Of a stretch of DNA of 64,000 bases, positions 47,706 through 58,983 are shown piece after piece. The stretch lies in the NCBI RefSeq assembly GCF_963924675.1, contig NC_089230.1, positions 73,895,223 to 73,959,222 on the forward strand, read 5' to 3'. Source of the stretch: Phocoena phocoena (taxonomy: Eukaryota > Chordata > Mammalia > Artiodactyla > Phocoenidae). Each line of letters opens with the position of its first letter. Positions within the stretch are counted from its first letter, which is position 1. A program made the position numbers and the translations under genes. The notes below the pieces were generated by a model. The model was not told the origin of the DNA and searched no databases. It saw only the letters and a program-made list of their open reading frames with translations.

Positions 47706-50015
47706 CATATCCTCTGGTGACTGAACAGAAGCTCACGCCTGCAAGGAATAAACTCCTGGAGTCCCTGGACCTCCTGGAGAGTTCCATGAACCACGTGGCA
47801 GGGTTGAGCAAAGAAACAGTGGGAAAATGCTTCCATTCTACTGAGGTTAAGTCTGAACCAATAGATTCTTTCAGTTACATAGTGAGTAAGAGCTGTTTCT
47901 GTTGCACAGCAGGCCTCAACATGGTAAGTGGACAAGAGAGAAAAGGTAATCTTAAAAAGGTCATCTTTCCTAGGCACCGTAACTCTGTAATTCTAAGAAT
48001 TATACCTCAGTTATTGTTTCTTTAGCCACACAAAGACAAAACCTTTAAGATGTGACAAATCGGGATGCTTTGCGGAGATTTAGAGTTTCTGAATTACCAC
48101 AGAAAGCACCAGCTGAGATTTTGCTTGCTCTAAAAATAGGTGTGGGTAGCACTCAATATGGTGAGAAGCAAAGTTACAATTTGTCTACCTTTTCCGGTTC
48201 CTCATGTCTGATGTTTGGTTGACAAGTTCGTTCCAGCCAACCCTGGGCCCAGGCTTATTACAATGGATCCAGTCCTTAAAGCATTTTTTTCCCTGAAGCA
48301 TGAACTAAGAATCTTCATTTTTAAATTGTACTATATTTTTGGCTTTAAAAATGATAACTGCAGAATTAGACACATTTGGTACATGTACAGTTCCTAAGTG
48401 TAGTGTTTGGTACACTTTACACAGGTACTGCATTTTACGTACCCCAGAAAGTTCCCCCATGCCCCCTGTCGTCATTACCCCTGCAAAGATAACCACTCTT
48501 CTGACTTGCTTCATGTAGATGAATCTTGCTTGTTCCTGAATCTGCATTTTTCTAAAAACCCAAGAGATTCTTATGTACTCTGAAGTTTGAGAAACATAGC
48601 TGGAGGTTTTGAACAGAAAGCAAAATAGAAATCTCTGACGCAGGTCCTTTAAATAAAACAAAGCACAACATCTGTGTGTTGAGATTGCTCTAGTGTGGTG
48701 ATCACAAATCAGTATTTTCAATTTCATCATGAAAGCTCTGCAAGGAAATAAAACACAGCTTTGTGCCTGGACTAATATTGATGCCAAATATCAGAGAGGG
48801 TCACCTGAAGCCAGACACCTACAGATTCCTATTAGCATAAATAGACCATAACGTTTCCTGGACTCGGACTGCACCTTTATTTGCATGGGCAGGAAATTCA
48901 GATGCAGGTCTTATTTTTTTCCCTGTCAGCTGTGGTATATTTTCCTGGCCCGTTCTAAATCTGTCATATTCAGTCTCATGGGTAAACTTTATGGTTTTCG
49001 GTAGTGTGATTTTAATATTGAATGCAATTTTACCAGTATACCTTTCAGTGAATCCAAATAAAATTGTCAATATTAAGATAGGAACTCCCCATATCCACTT
49101 TCTATGGTTTACAAAACTTTGTATTGGGTTGAATAGAGAAAATCATATTCTGCTATTCCTTGGCCAACTCTCCCCACCTGTTCAGCAATATCTTCTAAAA
49201 CCATATAATCATATGAACGCTGTCAACCTTTTTGATTTTCTGGACCAACTTTTAATGACTCATTTGCCTGAAAATCTATTCATCTCTTCTCAGCAAGCAG
49301 TGACTCCTCAATGCATTTAAATCTTCCCTGGAACTTTCAAGAGCTTCACTCCAAATCAATACTTTTTAATTAAATGGACATTTGAGTAAGGCTGCATTAA
49401 GTTTCTTTCATCTCCCACTGTGGGTTGAAGTGGACCCAGCCAGACTCCCAAGAACATCTGTGGGGTCATGATGTTTGTCAGTGTCTATAATGATCATCCA
49501 TATTTTCATTATCTGTAGCCCCCATCACCACAGTCTACAAAGAAGGTAGACTTCTTTGGCTACCGTGGCTACCAGTAGCCAGAGTTAATAATTAGCAAGT
49601 CAACTCTAAGAGAAGTTCATTCTCACCCTGACAGACTCCAACACAATCCTTGTGATACGTGGCAACCCTGTGAGTCAGACTATGGAACCTGTGCTGTCGT
49701 GATGACAGGGACTAAAAATATTGCACCAATAATTTACATTTTATTCTTACCAATTAAATCCCGTAAAGCAAAACTATGACTTATGAGAGAGGAAATGGTT
49801 AACGTTAAAACCCATATTACATATTAGTATGGGTACTTATATATCTATATAGAGAGAAAATAGATACATTTTATTCACTTCTGAAAGTGTAATTTACATT
49901 ATGGTGCACAAAGGGAACTTGATTTGCTGTTAATTACATCATCTCTTTGTTCAGTAGCACTAGGCTAAAATGAGGCAAGTTACAGAAACTGAAGTTGACT
50001 TTGTATTTTCTTTAT
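47706..50015. other. Mostly unique DNA
   Basis: No confirmed gene. Frames of note: 47717-48025 plus (102 codons), 48305-48787 minus (160 codons) and 48991-49320 plus (109 codons). None has a recognised domain. Segment 48536-48606 resembles the end of a MER5-like DNA transposon (tgcatttttctaaaaaccca, agtttgagaaacatagctgg). Confidence 0.4.
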
Positions 50016-50029
50016 TTGTTTGAGTTTTT

Positions 50030-50238
50030 TTTTTTTTTTTTTTTTTTGTGGTACGCGGGCCTCTCACTGTTGTGGCCTCCCCCGTTGCGGAGCACAGGCT
50101 CCGGACGCGCAGGCTCAGCGGCCATGGCTCCGGGCCCAGCCGCTCCGCGGCATGTGGGATCCTCCCGGACCGGGGCACGAACCCGTGTCGCCTGCACCGG
50201 CAGGCGGACTCTCATCCACTGCGCCGCCAGGGAAGCCC
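50030..50238 (-). mobile_element. CHR SINE, short subtype
   Basis: Complete, GC-rich and little diverged, with a long T run. Exact 14-bp target duplication ttgtttgagttttt at 50016-50029 and 50239-50252. Confidence 0.97.
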
Positions 50239-50269
50239 TTGTTTGAGTTTTTGTTTGTTTGTTTTTGAC

Positions 50270-50830
50270 TTTGTATTTTCAAATAAAAAAATAATACAGG
50301 TTCATTACACATATAGAGACAATACAGAAAAGTAGAAAGAAGAAAAAAAAGCACTTGTATTCGCCTACCTATGGATGACAACTACTGCCACTGTGATGCA
50401 TTACCTCCTAGGCTTTTCCTGCCTGCGATTTTGACATGGCTGTGCTCACTTTGTAATCTACCTATTTCATTTGCTCTTTTATCATGATACTCTCCATATT
50501 ACTGAAACATGTCATAAGCACAATTTTTAATAATTACATATTTTATTGTGTGGCTATAACCTAGTTTAATTTACCACGTGTCTAATGTTGAGCAGTTAGC
50601 CTGTTTCACATTTTTCTCTGCTGTGAATAAAACTATGATGGATGGGCATCCTTGCTCATAAGACTTTTATTTTTCTGATTATTTCTTTGGATGTTTACCC
50701 AGAAGAGTTAATGCAGGTCAAAAGGAATTTTCACCTTGAGGGTACATACTACAAATTTTTTTCCCAGAGTTGCACCAAAGAACACATCCACGAGCAATGC
50801 ATCCTTTCTGTTTCTATTATTGATTCAATC
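50270..50830 (-). repeat. Ancient L1 fragment
   Basis: Reverse-orientation old L1 text: aataatacaggttcattaca, gacaactactgccactg, ttttattgtgtggctataac, ctgctgtgaataaaactatgatg, gattatttctttggatg. Family assignment from recall. Confidence 0.5.
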
Positions 50831-50929
50831 CTTAAAACCCTACCTTAGCAAACTCCTGTCTAGAACCCTTTTATATGAAATTGGTTTCACCCTCCTCAAT
50901 GTCTAGGCTTATCTAACAAAGAAACTAGA

Positions 50930-51010
50930 TGGAGGAAAAGGAAGAAAAATGAGGGAAGGAAGGAAGGAAAAAAAGAGGGAAGAAAAATAGATGGAAAGGG
51001 AGGAAGACAG
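50930..51010 (+). repeat. GGAA-rich purine tract
   Basis: Almost only A and G, with a ggaaggaaggaagg core. Confidence 0.85.
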
Positions 51011-51239
51011 GCATGCAGTAAGGCAGGACTTTATAAAGGAAACTGAATATGTAAAGCCTCCCCAGCCCAAAGGATAGCCTTTTACACAAGCTAGTTCTCA
51101 CTCCTTCAGATTCATGACTAGGGACTGACATACATAAAACGGGTTCCAAGTCTTCTCCTTCCTAAACAGCATTCTTCAAAACCCTAAGCTTATGAAAATA
51201 AAAATAGAGTTAAAATTAGCCCTCTTTCTCTTTTTGCCA

Positions 51240-51410
51240 GGCTTCATGAGTTTTCACACACGTTATCGCCTTTGATTCTCCAATGAATCGTTGTGAAGTA
51301 GATATTATTACCCTAAATTGACAAATGAAAAACAAACGCAGAGAGGTTAAGCGGCTTCTCCTGTGTCAGCTAGTAAATGGCAAGGCCAGGTCTCAGCGTC
51401 AAGGTTGGTG
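51240..51410 (-). repeat. MIR-like repeat
   Basis: Reverse MIR blocks: gtagatattattaccctaaattgacaaatg, gagaggttaagcggcttc, cagctagtaaatggcaaggccagg. Confidence 0.7.
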
Positions 51411-52382
51411 ACTCCAATTTTACTCTGCTCCAAGGTTTCTATGGCTTCTCGATATCTCTTCACTTATCTGATTCCTCGCACCGGCATTGCCCTGGGATTC
51501 TTGGATTTTTGCCTGGGCTTTGCTTCTTTGGTCTGGGCTTCTTGCCTAATTCCTTCAAACTGCTACTGCCCACATCTCTACCTGTCAGCTTGCCAACTTT
51601 GTATTACTGAAGAGTGTGTTCACTTAAGAAAACTTCCTTTTGGTGTGTTTTAGACAATGAAGAGACTTTATTAGAATGTGTAGTGGAGATATCCCCCTTA
51701 AGTGTAATCCTGGCTTTCTGTTCGTGTAAAGTCCTGACCTATTCCTCGGCCAGTGGTCCCTTGTGTCCCCCAATCACCAGGCTGGGAACAGGAGGGCAGT
51801 TTTTGTTCCTGTAAATTCACCACATCAGTCCAATTGCTACACCATGGTGGAAAATACTGATCATTGTTCACTAACCTCATGTCTCATCTTCCTGAACACA
51901 CAGGTGAAATTTCCCATATGACTGCATTGTAGCGATTGAATGTGAATGAAAGTCCTGTGTGCCACTTCCAGCCCTGGAAAAGTCTTCCCTGTGCAATCAG
52001 TCTTTCACACTTGTTTCCTTTCACTGCTTTGAAGCTGATCTTTGAAGACACATATTAAAGAGGGTAGAGGCACAGACAGAAAGAACCTGGGTTCCTGTAT
52101 CATTGCTTGAAAGACAGCCATCTATCAACAAGGAAAACCCATTTGGGGCTTCATATGAACAAGCAATACACTTCGTTCGTATTTGTCCCATGAGGCATTG
52201 GGGAGTTTATGTTGCACCAGTTAGCCTACCCTAACTAGTACAGCCAGGAACATCTCTGAATTAGAACAGTGCTCAATGAGGAGTACCTCCTTGGTTTGTG
52301 GTTTGACTATATAGCAGATTAAAGACACTCATTTTTAAATGGGTATTTTCAAAAAGAGTTTCTGTATATGAATGCACATGTT

Positions 52383-52404
52383 TGTGTGTGTGTGTGTGTG
52401 TGTG
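52383..52404 (+). repeat. (TG)n microsatellite
   Basis: About ten TG units. Confidence 0.93.
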
Positions 52405-52484
52405 TCAAATACTATTTAGGATCTAGGACTTGTATGCTTCCTATAAGCTTTGAATCTGTAAAACAAAGCTCTGTATTGCTGCTT

Positions 52485-52493
<9 letters not shown>

Positions 52494-52529
<36 letters not shown>

Positions 52530-52675
52530 GGTACACGGGCCTCTCACTGTTGTGGCGGCCATGGCTCACGGGCACAGCCGCTCCGCGGCACGTGGGATCT
52601 TCCCGGACCGGGGCACGAACCCGTGTCCCCTGCATCGGCAGGCGGACTCTCAACCGCTGCGCCACCGGGGAAGCC
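52494..52675 (-). mobile_element. CHR SINE, short subtype with internal deletion
   Basis: Exact 15-bp duplication ctgctttgccttttt at 52479-52493 and 52676-52690. Compared with the copy at 50030, about 40 bases between cactgttgtggc and ggccatggctc are missing. Long T run, low divergence, so it is young. Confidence 0.96.
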
Positions 52676-52690
52676 CTGCTTTGCCTTTTT

Positions 52691-53604
52691 AAAATGGCTT
52701 GTAGTTGCATTGTATTTAACAGAATCTTATCCCAGGTTTGAAAGGGGGCAGATCCTTGTGGAAGTAGAGTCTTATAACCCAGTCCACAGAAGCATTCCTA
52801 GGGCAATGCCAGCCATCTCCAAGGTAACCCATGTGGCTGCCTGTTAGGACTGCTAAGGCAGAAAGGCCCTGCTCCCTCTGCCAGGAGTGGGGTGTCATGA
52901 GCCTGACAGGTCATTCTTCAGGCTGTTGAAGATGTGATGAAGGATAAATGAGGAGGTCTGGATGACCTGTGAGGTGTGTGCAGGACTTACAAAGGTGTAA
53001 GAAGCATAAAAGGAAATTACTTCCAGTGTTTAAGTCTAGCAGATTAGAAGATTCAGAGGTCCATTAACAGAAATAAGGAAGTCAGAGGAAGAGGCATTTG
53101 TTCAGAGGAAGACAGTGGGTTCCATGATGGTGGAGTTGATCTTGAGACTGGAGCCACGCTTGTTTCAGTGGCATCGCATTGCAAATGTCTCTTCTCCTCT
53201 CCTTAGGCCCATCCATCCTCTGTTATCTGTCCTTAGCCAGTATTGCCTCACCTCTGCCTTTGACATGTGTATTATCACACCGAGTGATCCTACATGCATT
53301 TCTAACCTTTTGAAAATGCCTTTCCAGAAATTGAAAATTAAAAAAAAAAGAACACAGTATAATTGATCCCTATTTTATTAATCCCATCCTGTTTTTAAAA
53401 ACCAAAAGAGCTCTAATCATATCTCTTCCTGATTTGTGGGCTGAAACAGAGTCTATATCACTTCTTCTATCTTCGTTGGGCTACAATACATTTGCGGGTT
53501 TATTTGTTTCATGAGTTAGTCTGTCCTACTGAAAACAACGATGAACATTTTTGCAGAGTAACATTGCTGATGAAAGAACACTTAACAGGTCAAAGTTGAC
53601 AATC
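52691..53604. other. Unique DNA
   Basis: No gene or repeat recognised. Confidence 0.4.
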
Positions 53605-53616
53605 AAGAGATACACA

Positions 53617-53909
53617 CTGGGCTTCCCTAGTGGTGCAGTGGTTAAGAATCTGCCTGCCAATGCAGGAGACACGGGTTCGAGCCCTGGTCCAGGAAGATCC
53701 CACATGCCGTGGAGCAACTAAGCCCATGCGCCACAACTACTGAAGCCTGCATGCCTAGAGCCTGTGCTTCGCAACAAGAGAAGCCACCGCAATGATAAGC
53801 CCGGGCACTGCAACAAAGAGTAGCCCCCACTCGCCACCACTAGAGAAAGCCCACGCGCAGCAACGAAGACCCATTGCAGCCAAAAAATTAATTAATTTAA
53901 AAAAAAAAA
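53617..53909 (+). mobile_element. CHR SINE, long subtype
   Basis: Complete SINE: head tgggcttccctagtggtgca, B box gggttcgagccc, tail cagccaaaaaattaattaat. Short duplicated flank agagatac on both sides. Confidence 0.94.
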
Positions 53910-54049
53910 GAGAGATACTCACCAAAGTAATCCCACCATCCCTTTTGCTGAGTTGTGGGAAGAAATAAACCCTCATGGCTCGGGACAAATGAAAAATTCA
54001 TTTATAAAGTAATTTTAGGTCTTAAGTTATAGCTCTAAATATTCCTGAG

Positions 54050-55540
54050 ACATCCCAACTTTGAGCTTCTTATCTCCAGCATCCTCTTCCTTTGATCCTC
54101 TTCAATCACTCCATTCCCTGAGCCATCACCGCCTGAAACACCTTCATATTCTACTTTGATCACAGCCCTCATCTTTCTAAAAATCTCACTCTCTTGTTCC
54201 TGATACATTTTAGCTTTGAATTCACTTCAGTTTCCAATGTTCTGACCATCTCTATTCTCTCACAGGTCGTCACGCACTCCCCCCCACCCCAGTGCCAGCC
54301 ACTTCCCTGTCCAAATTCCTTCTAATCCAGTCTAGACTTTATGGCACATCATTTCCACAGATTTCTTGTTAGAATCAATCCCCTCTGCTGCAGCCCTGCT
54401 AACGGAAGATCTGTCTCAAAACTGTCATTTGCCTTCCATGCCCCTATGCCCAGACTCCTGACAACTAATGCAGAACATCATGGTAAAAATATACTGCCTC
54501 TCCCCTCAGCTGAGCTTCCTGGGTCACCCTTTGGTTAGCTCTCCTTCCTGTTCCCTTCAGGAGCTGCCCCTAACACCCACCATTCTCTCCAGGCATCACA
54601 TCCCGTCCCTCATCTCTTCTCTATCAGCAAATATTTCCTCACATTTCAGATAAAAACGTTGTCTTTCAGGAGCAATCTTTCTCACACTCCTTTCCCCACA
54701 GAGATATACTTATCTATAACTATGCCATCTTCTCCTCATGTCCTAGAGAAAGAAATGTATGCCTAAAGCTGGTCCTTCTTTCTGTTCTTTAGATCCTATC
54801 TGCTCTCAGTTACTCAAAGTCTTCATATTCTCAATTATCTCTTCTTTTTCCTGTATCATCAACCTCCTCTCAATTGGATCCTTCCTTCAGCACCATATTA
54901 AAAATGTTCACATTTCTCCCACCTTAATTAAAAGCCTACCCTTGACCCATTTTGACTCCTCCCTTCCTGTCTACACGTCCTCCTTTGCATCCCTCAACCT
55001 TTTGCAATTTGCTGCTACTTCCACTACTCTACTGAAATTACTCTTGCTAAGAGGATTTCAATCACCTCCAAGTTTCTAAATGTAAAGGCCAGTTTTTCAT
55101 TCTCTTATTTGACCTCCCTGCAGTATTTGATGCTCCTGGCTAATTTCATCCTCTGTAAGTGCTCTCTTCCAAATTCTAGAATAACATTCCCTTGTTACTC
55201 CTCTCACCTTTCTAACCAGTCTTTTTCAGTCAGTTTTCTGGACTCTTCTTCCTATACATATTTTTTTAAGTTTAAAAACAAAACAAAGAGAATTCTCTGT
55301 TTGATCCTCATCTCTTCTCCATCTTTATACTTTTAGGGAGTTAGTCAGTGATCTGAACTCTACTGCCACTGCTTCAGCTCAGGTGATTCCAATATAATGC
55401 TGGCTCTGAGAACCACTGCCTAGCAGAATGAAGTCCATACTGACTCCTCAACATGACTCCAAGCTCCTTCCTGACCTAGCCATCCTCCAGCGTCCTCTGA
55501 CCTCTCCTCTCTTTATGCCCTAAGCTCCAGCAAAAAGGAA
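54050..55540 (+). mobile_element. Long L2 relic (coding region)
   Basis: About 1.5 kb of C/T-rich sequence in the order I recall for L2: accttttgcaatttgctgct, ttgctaagaggatttcaatcacctcca, cattctcttatttgacctccctgcagtatttgatg, tcctgacctagccatcctcc. It resembles the L2 reverse-transcriptase region and downstream part on the plus strand. Stops are frequent, and the longest open piece (54759-55079) is only 106 codons. Confidence 0.6.
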
Positions 55541-55594
55541 AGGAAAGATAAACAGAAATTGCTGTTGTTTACTGAGCATTTACCATATACAGTA

Positions 55595-56175
55595 TAGTTG
55601 AGCGGTTAAGAGCTCAGACTCGGAAGCCAGGAAACCTAAGTTCAAATCCTGGGTCTGGCACTTGGTAGCTATGGAACCATGAGCTGCTTAAAAAGATCCC
55701 TTTGGGGCTTCCCTGGTGGTGCAGTGGTTGAGAATCCGCCTGCCAATGCAGGGGACATGGGTTCGAGCCCTGGTCTGGGAAGATCCCACATGCCGCAGAG
55801 CAACTGGGTCTGTGAGCCACAGATACTGAGCCTGCGTGTCTGGAGCCTGTGCTCCACAACAAGAGAGGCCCGCGCACCGCGATTGAAGAGCGGCCCCCCG
55901 CTCGCCGCAACTAGAGAGAGCCCTCACACAGAAACAAAGACCCAACACAGCCAAAAATTAATTATTTTTTTTTTAAAAGATGACTTAATTGGTTTTACAT
56001 TGACTTTGGGCAAAATAAAAAAGTTGATCACCATATGAAACTAAAAAAAAAAAAGATCCCTTTGTGCCTCAGCTTTCTCATTTGTAAAATGGAAATTATA
56101 GAGTATTGTATATATCTGTAAAGTGATAAGAACTGTGACTGGCATATAGTAAGTATTCAACAAATGTTAGTGACC
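55595..56175 (+). repeat. MIR split by a SINE
   Basis: Left half 55595-55704 (gagcggttaagagctcagact, ggtctggcacttggtagct) and right half 56065-56175 (gcctcagctttctcatttgtaaaatgg, atagtaagtattcaacaaatg) form one MIR when the insertion is removed. Confidence 0.92.
55705..56049 (+). mobile_element. CHR SINE, intermediate subtype, with 3' extension
   Basis: SINE body at 55705-55960 (head gggcttccctggtggtgcag, B box gggttcgagccc, tail acagccaaaaattaatt). An A/T stretch follows, then about 75 bases that are not SINE (gatgacttaattggttttac to caccatatgaaact) and a second poly(A). The outer target duplication aaaaagatccctttg (55690-55704 and 56050-56064) encloses all of it, so the extension arrived with the SINE. 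Confidence 0.9.
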
Positions 56176-56700
56176 ATGTAAGTCATTATGTCAGGTACTT
56201 TGCAAACAGTGGCTTGTCCCAGGACTGAATGACATTACGGATACCATCTCCCCAAGGTACAAGTCAAAAACTTACTTTTCCCAGCCTCCCTTGATGGTAG
56301 GCATATGGTAAAGACATCATGCAAGACTTTGATTCCAAAGAGAGAAATGTGAGGACAGAGGCACCATGCAGAATTCATTCTTTGAAGAGCACGGACAGTG
56401 GAAGACACTTGGGTTTAAACAGTGAAGGAGATGTGGGTGTTTAATGTCTAGTGTCAGCAGTGCACAGCATGGTGTCTGTGCCCAGATATGGCAATGGGAT
56501 CTTTGCTGGAGGAGCTCTGCTGTAAATTGTGGGCATTTTACCCAGTTGAGTACCCTTGACATCATTCAGCCCTCTCAGCTACTCTGTGGATTATCCAAAA
56601 TAATCTTTAATGACTTCCTCTCTCACTTAAACTAAATACAGTAGATCTATTGTTGGCAACTAATAACCCCAGCTGTTATTTCATTATTGAGTAGTATGTA
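56176..56700. other. Unique DNA
   Basis: Nothing recognised. Confidence 0.4.
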
Positions 56701-56710
56701 CATCTGTTCT

Positions 56711-56919
56711 TTTTTTTTTTTTTTTTGCGGTACGCGGGCCTCTCACTGTTGTGGCCTCTCCCGTTGCGGAGCACAGGCTCCTGACACGCAGACCCAGCAG
56801 CCATGGCTCACGGGCCCAGCCGCTCCGTGGCATGTGGGATCTTCCTGGACCGGGGCACGAACCCGTGTTCCCGGCATCGGCAGGCAGACTCCCAAGCACT
56901 GCACCACCAGGGAAGCCCC
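56711..56919 (-). mobile_element. CHR SINE, short subtype
   Basis: Complete reverse SINE starting with a T run and ending accagggaagcccc. Flanks share only the partial text tatgt.cat, so the duplication is unclear. Confidence 0.95.
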
Positions 56920-56979
56920 TATGTTCATTTTTTAAATGTTTTCTGTTGCCTCTAAACAAACAAAATTCCACAACGAAAG

Positions 56980-57605
56980 TTGCCTGATGGCTCTGAACTC
57001 TGATCTGCATCTCTGGGGGTTGGAACTCTGCCACTTCTATTTCCCAGACACTCTGGCCAGGTGACTGCAAGCTATTCCTATCAATGGGAGTTGCTGGAAG
57101 GAGCTGTGAGGTGGCAGAAAGGGATCAGCCACTTTTCTTTGCCTTTTCTGCTTCTGGCAGTGTCCCAGGCAGTAGCAGCAGCAGTCGTGTGTGTGGGCTC
57201 CGTGCTCTCTGCTCTAAAATCATGGTTTCAGAGGTAGCAGTAGCAGTATGAACTCCAACAGCCTTGGATCTGGTTCCAGAGGAAGCTGTGGTGGGAGATG
57301 ACTGTCAGCTCCTGGGTTCCTGGCTTTCTGCAGGGTAGTGACTGTTGTGATCCCAGTGATCCCACAGCATGAGCGGGTGCTCTGGCAAACCTGCTTACAG
57401 AGAGTGTGGGTTCGGGTGACAGCATTTCCTCTTTACTCCCAGACTCAACTTTAAAGTGTTGTCACATACCTGTAGATAACCACATCACCTTCTTTTTGCA
57501 TCTCCAGCCTTTCCAACACCTTATGTAACCAGTTCACTATATTAAGACCCCTCTGTTTAAAATACCTGGAGGGGTTTCTGTTTCCGTGACCGACAGAAGA
57601 ACCAA
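56980..57605 (+). repeat. Ancient LTR-like repeat, family not named
   Basis: Blocks such as gttgctggaaggagctgtgagg, ttttctgcttctggcagtg, gtagcagcagcagtcg, agctcctgggttcctgg and aaaatacctggaggggtttctg recur in mammals as an old LTR-like repeat. I could not fix its ends. Confidence 0.4.
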
Positions 57606-57809
57606 AGGATGTGAATTTTTTTTTTTGAATTCTTGGCAACTTTATTATTTGTGATTATACTTACTCAAGGGAAAAGTTTTTAAGTAGTCCTTGAATAATC
57701 AATCATTCATTGAATCAGAGTGTTAATCCTATACCATGTTTATAACTCGTATATAATTCGTGTGATATAATTTATAAAGTTTATAAAGGCTTTGATTTCA
57801 TCAGCTAAT

Positions 57810-58065
57810 GAGGGTGGAAGACACACTGCCTGGGTTCACAACTTGGCTCTGGCACTTGCCTGCTGTGCGAACTTGAGCAAGTCACTTACTTTCTCTCCGC
57901 CTGTTTCCTCATCTATTAACTGGAGGTAACTTTCGTGCTCAGTTGCGTGATTGCTCTGACGGCTACCATGTCAGTACCTGTGAAGTGCTCAGAACAGTGC
58001 CTGGCCCGTTGCGCTCACTCAGTAGATGGTAGGTGGGCTGTTATTGTTATAGCTACTGTTATTAT
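57810..58065 (+). repeat. MIR SINE
   Basis: Blocks: gcctgggttcacaacttggctctggc, gaacttgagcaagtcacttac, ctgtttcctcatctattaactgg, gctcagaacagtgcctggccc. Confidence 0.93.
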
Positions 58066-58176
58066 GTTAATTATTTTCCCTAAGCAAAGAGAAACAAGTC
58101 AAAATCTTAAAATAATCCAAACACTGAATGAACCATCGTTAAATCTAAAGTAAAAATAGTCTTTAAAAATCTTTGA

Positions 58177-58367
58177 GGGCTTCCCTGGTGGCGCAGTGGT
58201 TGGGAGTCCGCCTGCCGGTGCAGGGGACGCGGGTTCGTGCCCCGGTCTGGGAGGATCCCACATGCCGCGGAGCGGCTGGGCCCGTGAGCCATGGCCGCTG
58301 AGCCTGCGCGTCCGGAGCCTGTCCTCCGCAACGGGAGAGGCCACAACAGTGAGAGGCCCGCGTAACG

Positions 58368-58393
<26 letters not shown>
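58177..58393 (+). mobile_element. CHR SINE, short subtype
   Basis: Complete, CpG-rich and little diverged, with a long poly(A). Exact 12-bp duplication aaaaatctttga at 58165-58176 and 58394-58405. Confidence 0.97.
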
Positions 58394-58402
<9 letters not shown>

Positions 58403-58654
58403 TGAAAATTTCTTCGAACCAAAATATTTCTATTTGCCTTGTATACTTGTTAATGTCACTTCCTAACATACATCTCTTAGAGTGGTCTAAGTACTTTGAA
58501 AACTCAATAACTTTGAAAAGTCAATAAGCCAGAGTGCTAGGAATAAAAAATCTATCTAGATTAAATGCATTCAGTAACCTCACAAAAATCCATGTTGCCA
58601 CAAGAAGGGATGAGGAAGCAGAGCAAAAGCACATCCCATCTTAGTCTGGGGTAG

Positions 58655-58775
58655 AATGGATACATGTCTATGTATGGTTGAATCACTTAGCTGTGCACCT
58701 GAAACTATCACAACATTGTTAATTGGATGTACTCCAATATAAAATAAAATTTTTTAAATGAGAAATAAAAAAATA
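58655..58775 (+). mobile_element. L1 3' end
   Basis: Old L1 tail: gatacatgtctatgtatggttg, gcacctgaaactatcacaacattg, tgtactccaatataaaataaaa. Confidence 0.8.
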
Positions 58776-58844
58776 GCATACCCTATCTTTTATTTTTAGG
58801 TGTGAAGACAAATTGTTTTCTTTAGTCCAATTAAAGAGCTTCAG

Positions 58845-58970
58845 TGACAAGAAAGATCCTTATTGTGCACCTACTATGTGCCTGGAATTGTTCAGGACAC
58901 TTGGGTGAGCACATCAAACAAGAGAGACAGCCTCTGCTCTAATGTAGCTTAAAGTCTAATGTGGTTTTTT
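58845..58970 (+). repeat. L2 fragment
   Basis: Blocks: attgtgcacctactatgtgcctgg, acagcctctgctctaatgtagc, ttaaagtctaatgtgg. Cut by the following SINE. Confidence 0.75.
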
Positions 58971-58983
58971 CAAAAAGAGATCT

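Larger units (their letters stand above)
50850..52478. other. Mostly unique DNA
   Basis: Contains a GGAA-rich purine tract (50930-51010), a reverse MIR-like stretch (51240-51410) and a TG repeat (52383-52404). The frames at 51363-51814 overlap on one strand and lack motifs. Confidence 0.45.

Noticed and set aside
49960..50381. Several overlapping frames rich in P, G and R
   Set aside because: All lie in a CHR SINE; similar frames occur at every SINE copy (45600, 52441, 56684, 58099, 59090).
54759..55079. 106-codon frame as a host gene
   Set aside because: Falls inside the L2-like relic, is hydrophobic and irregular, and has no supporting splice sites.
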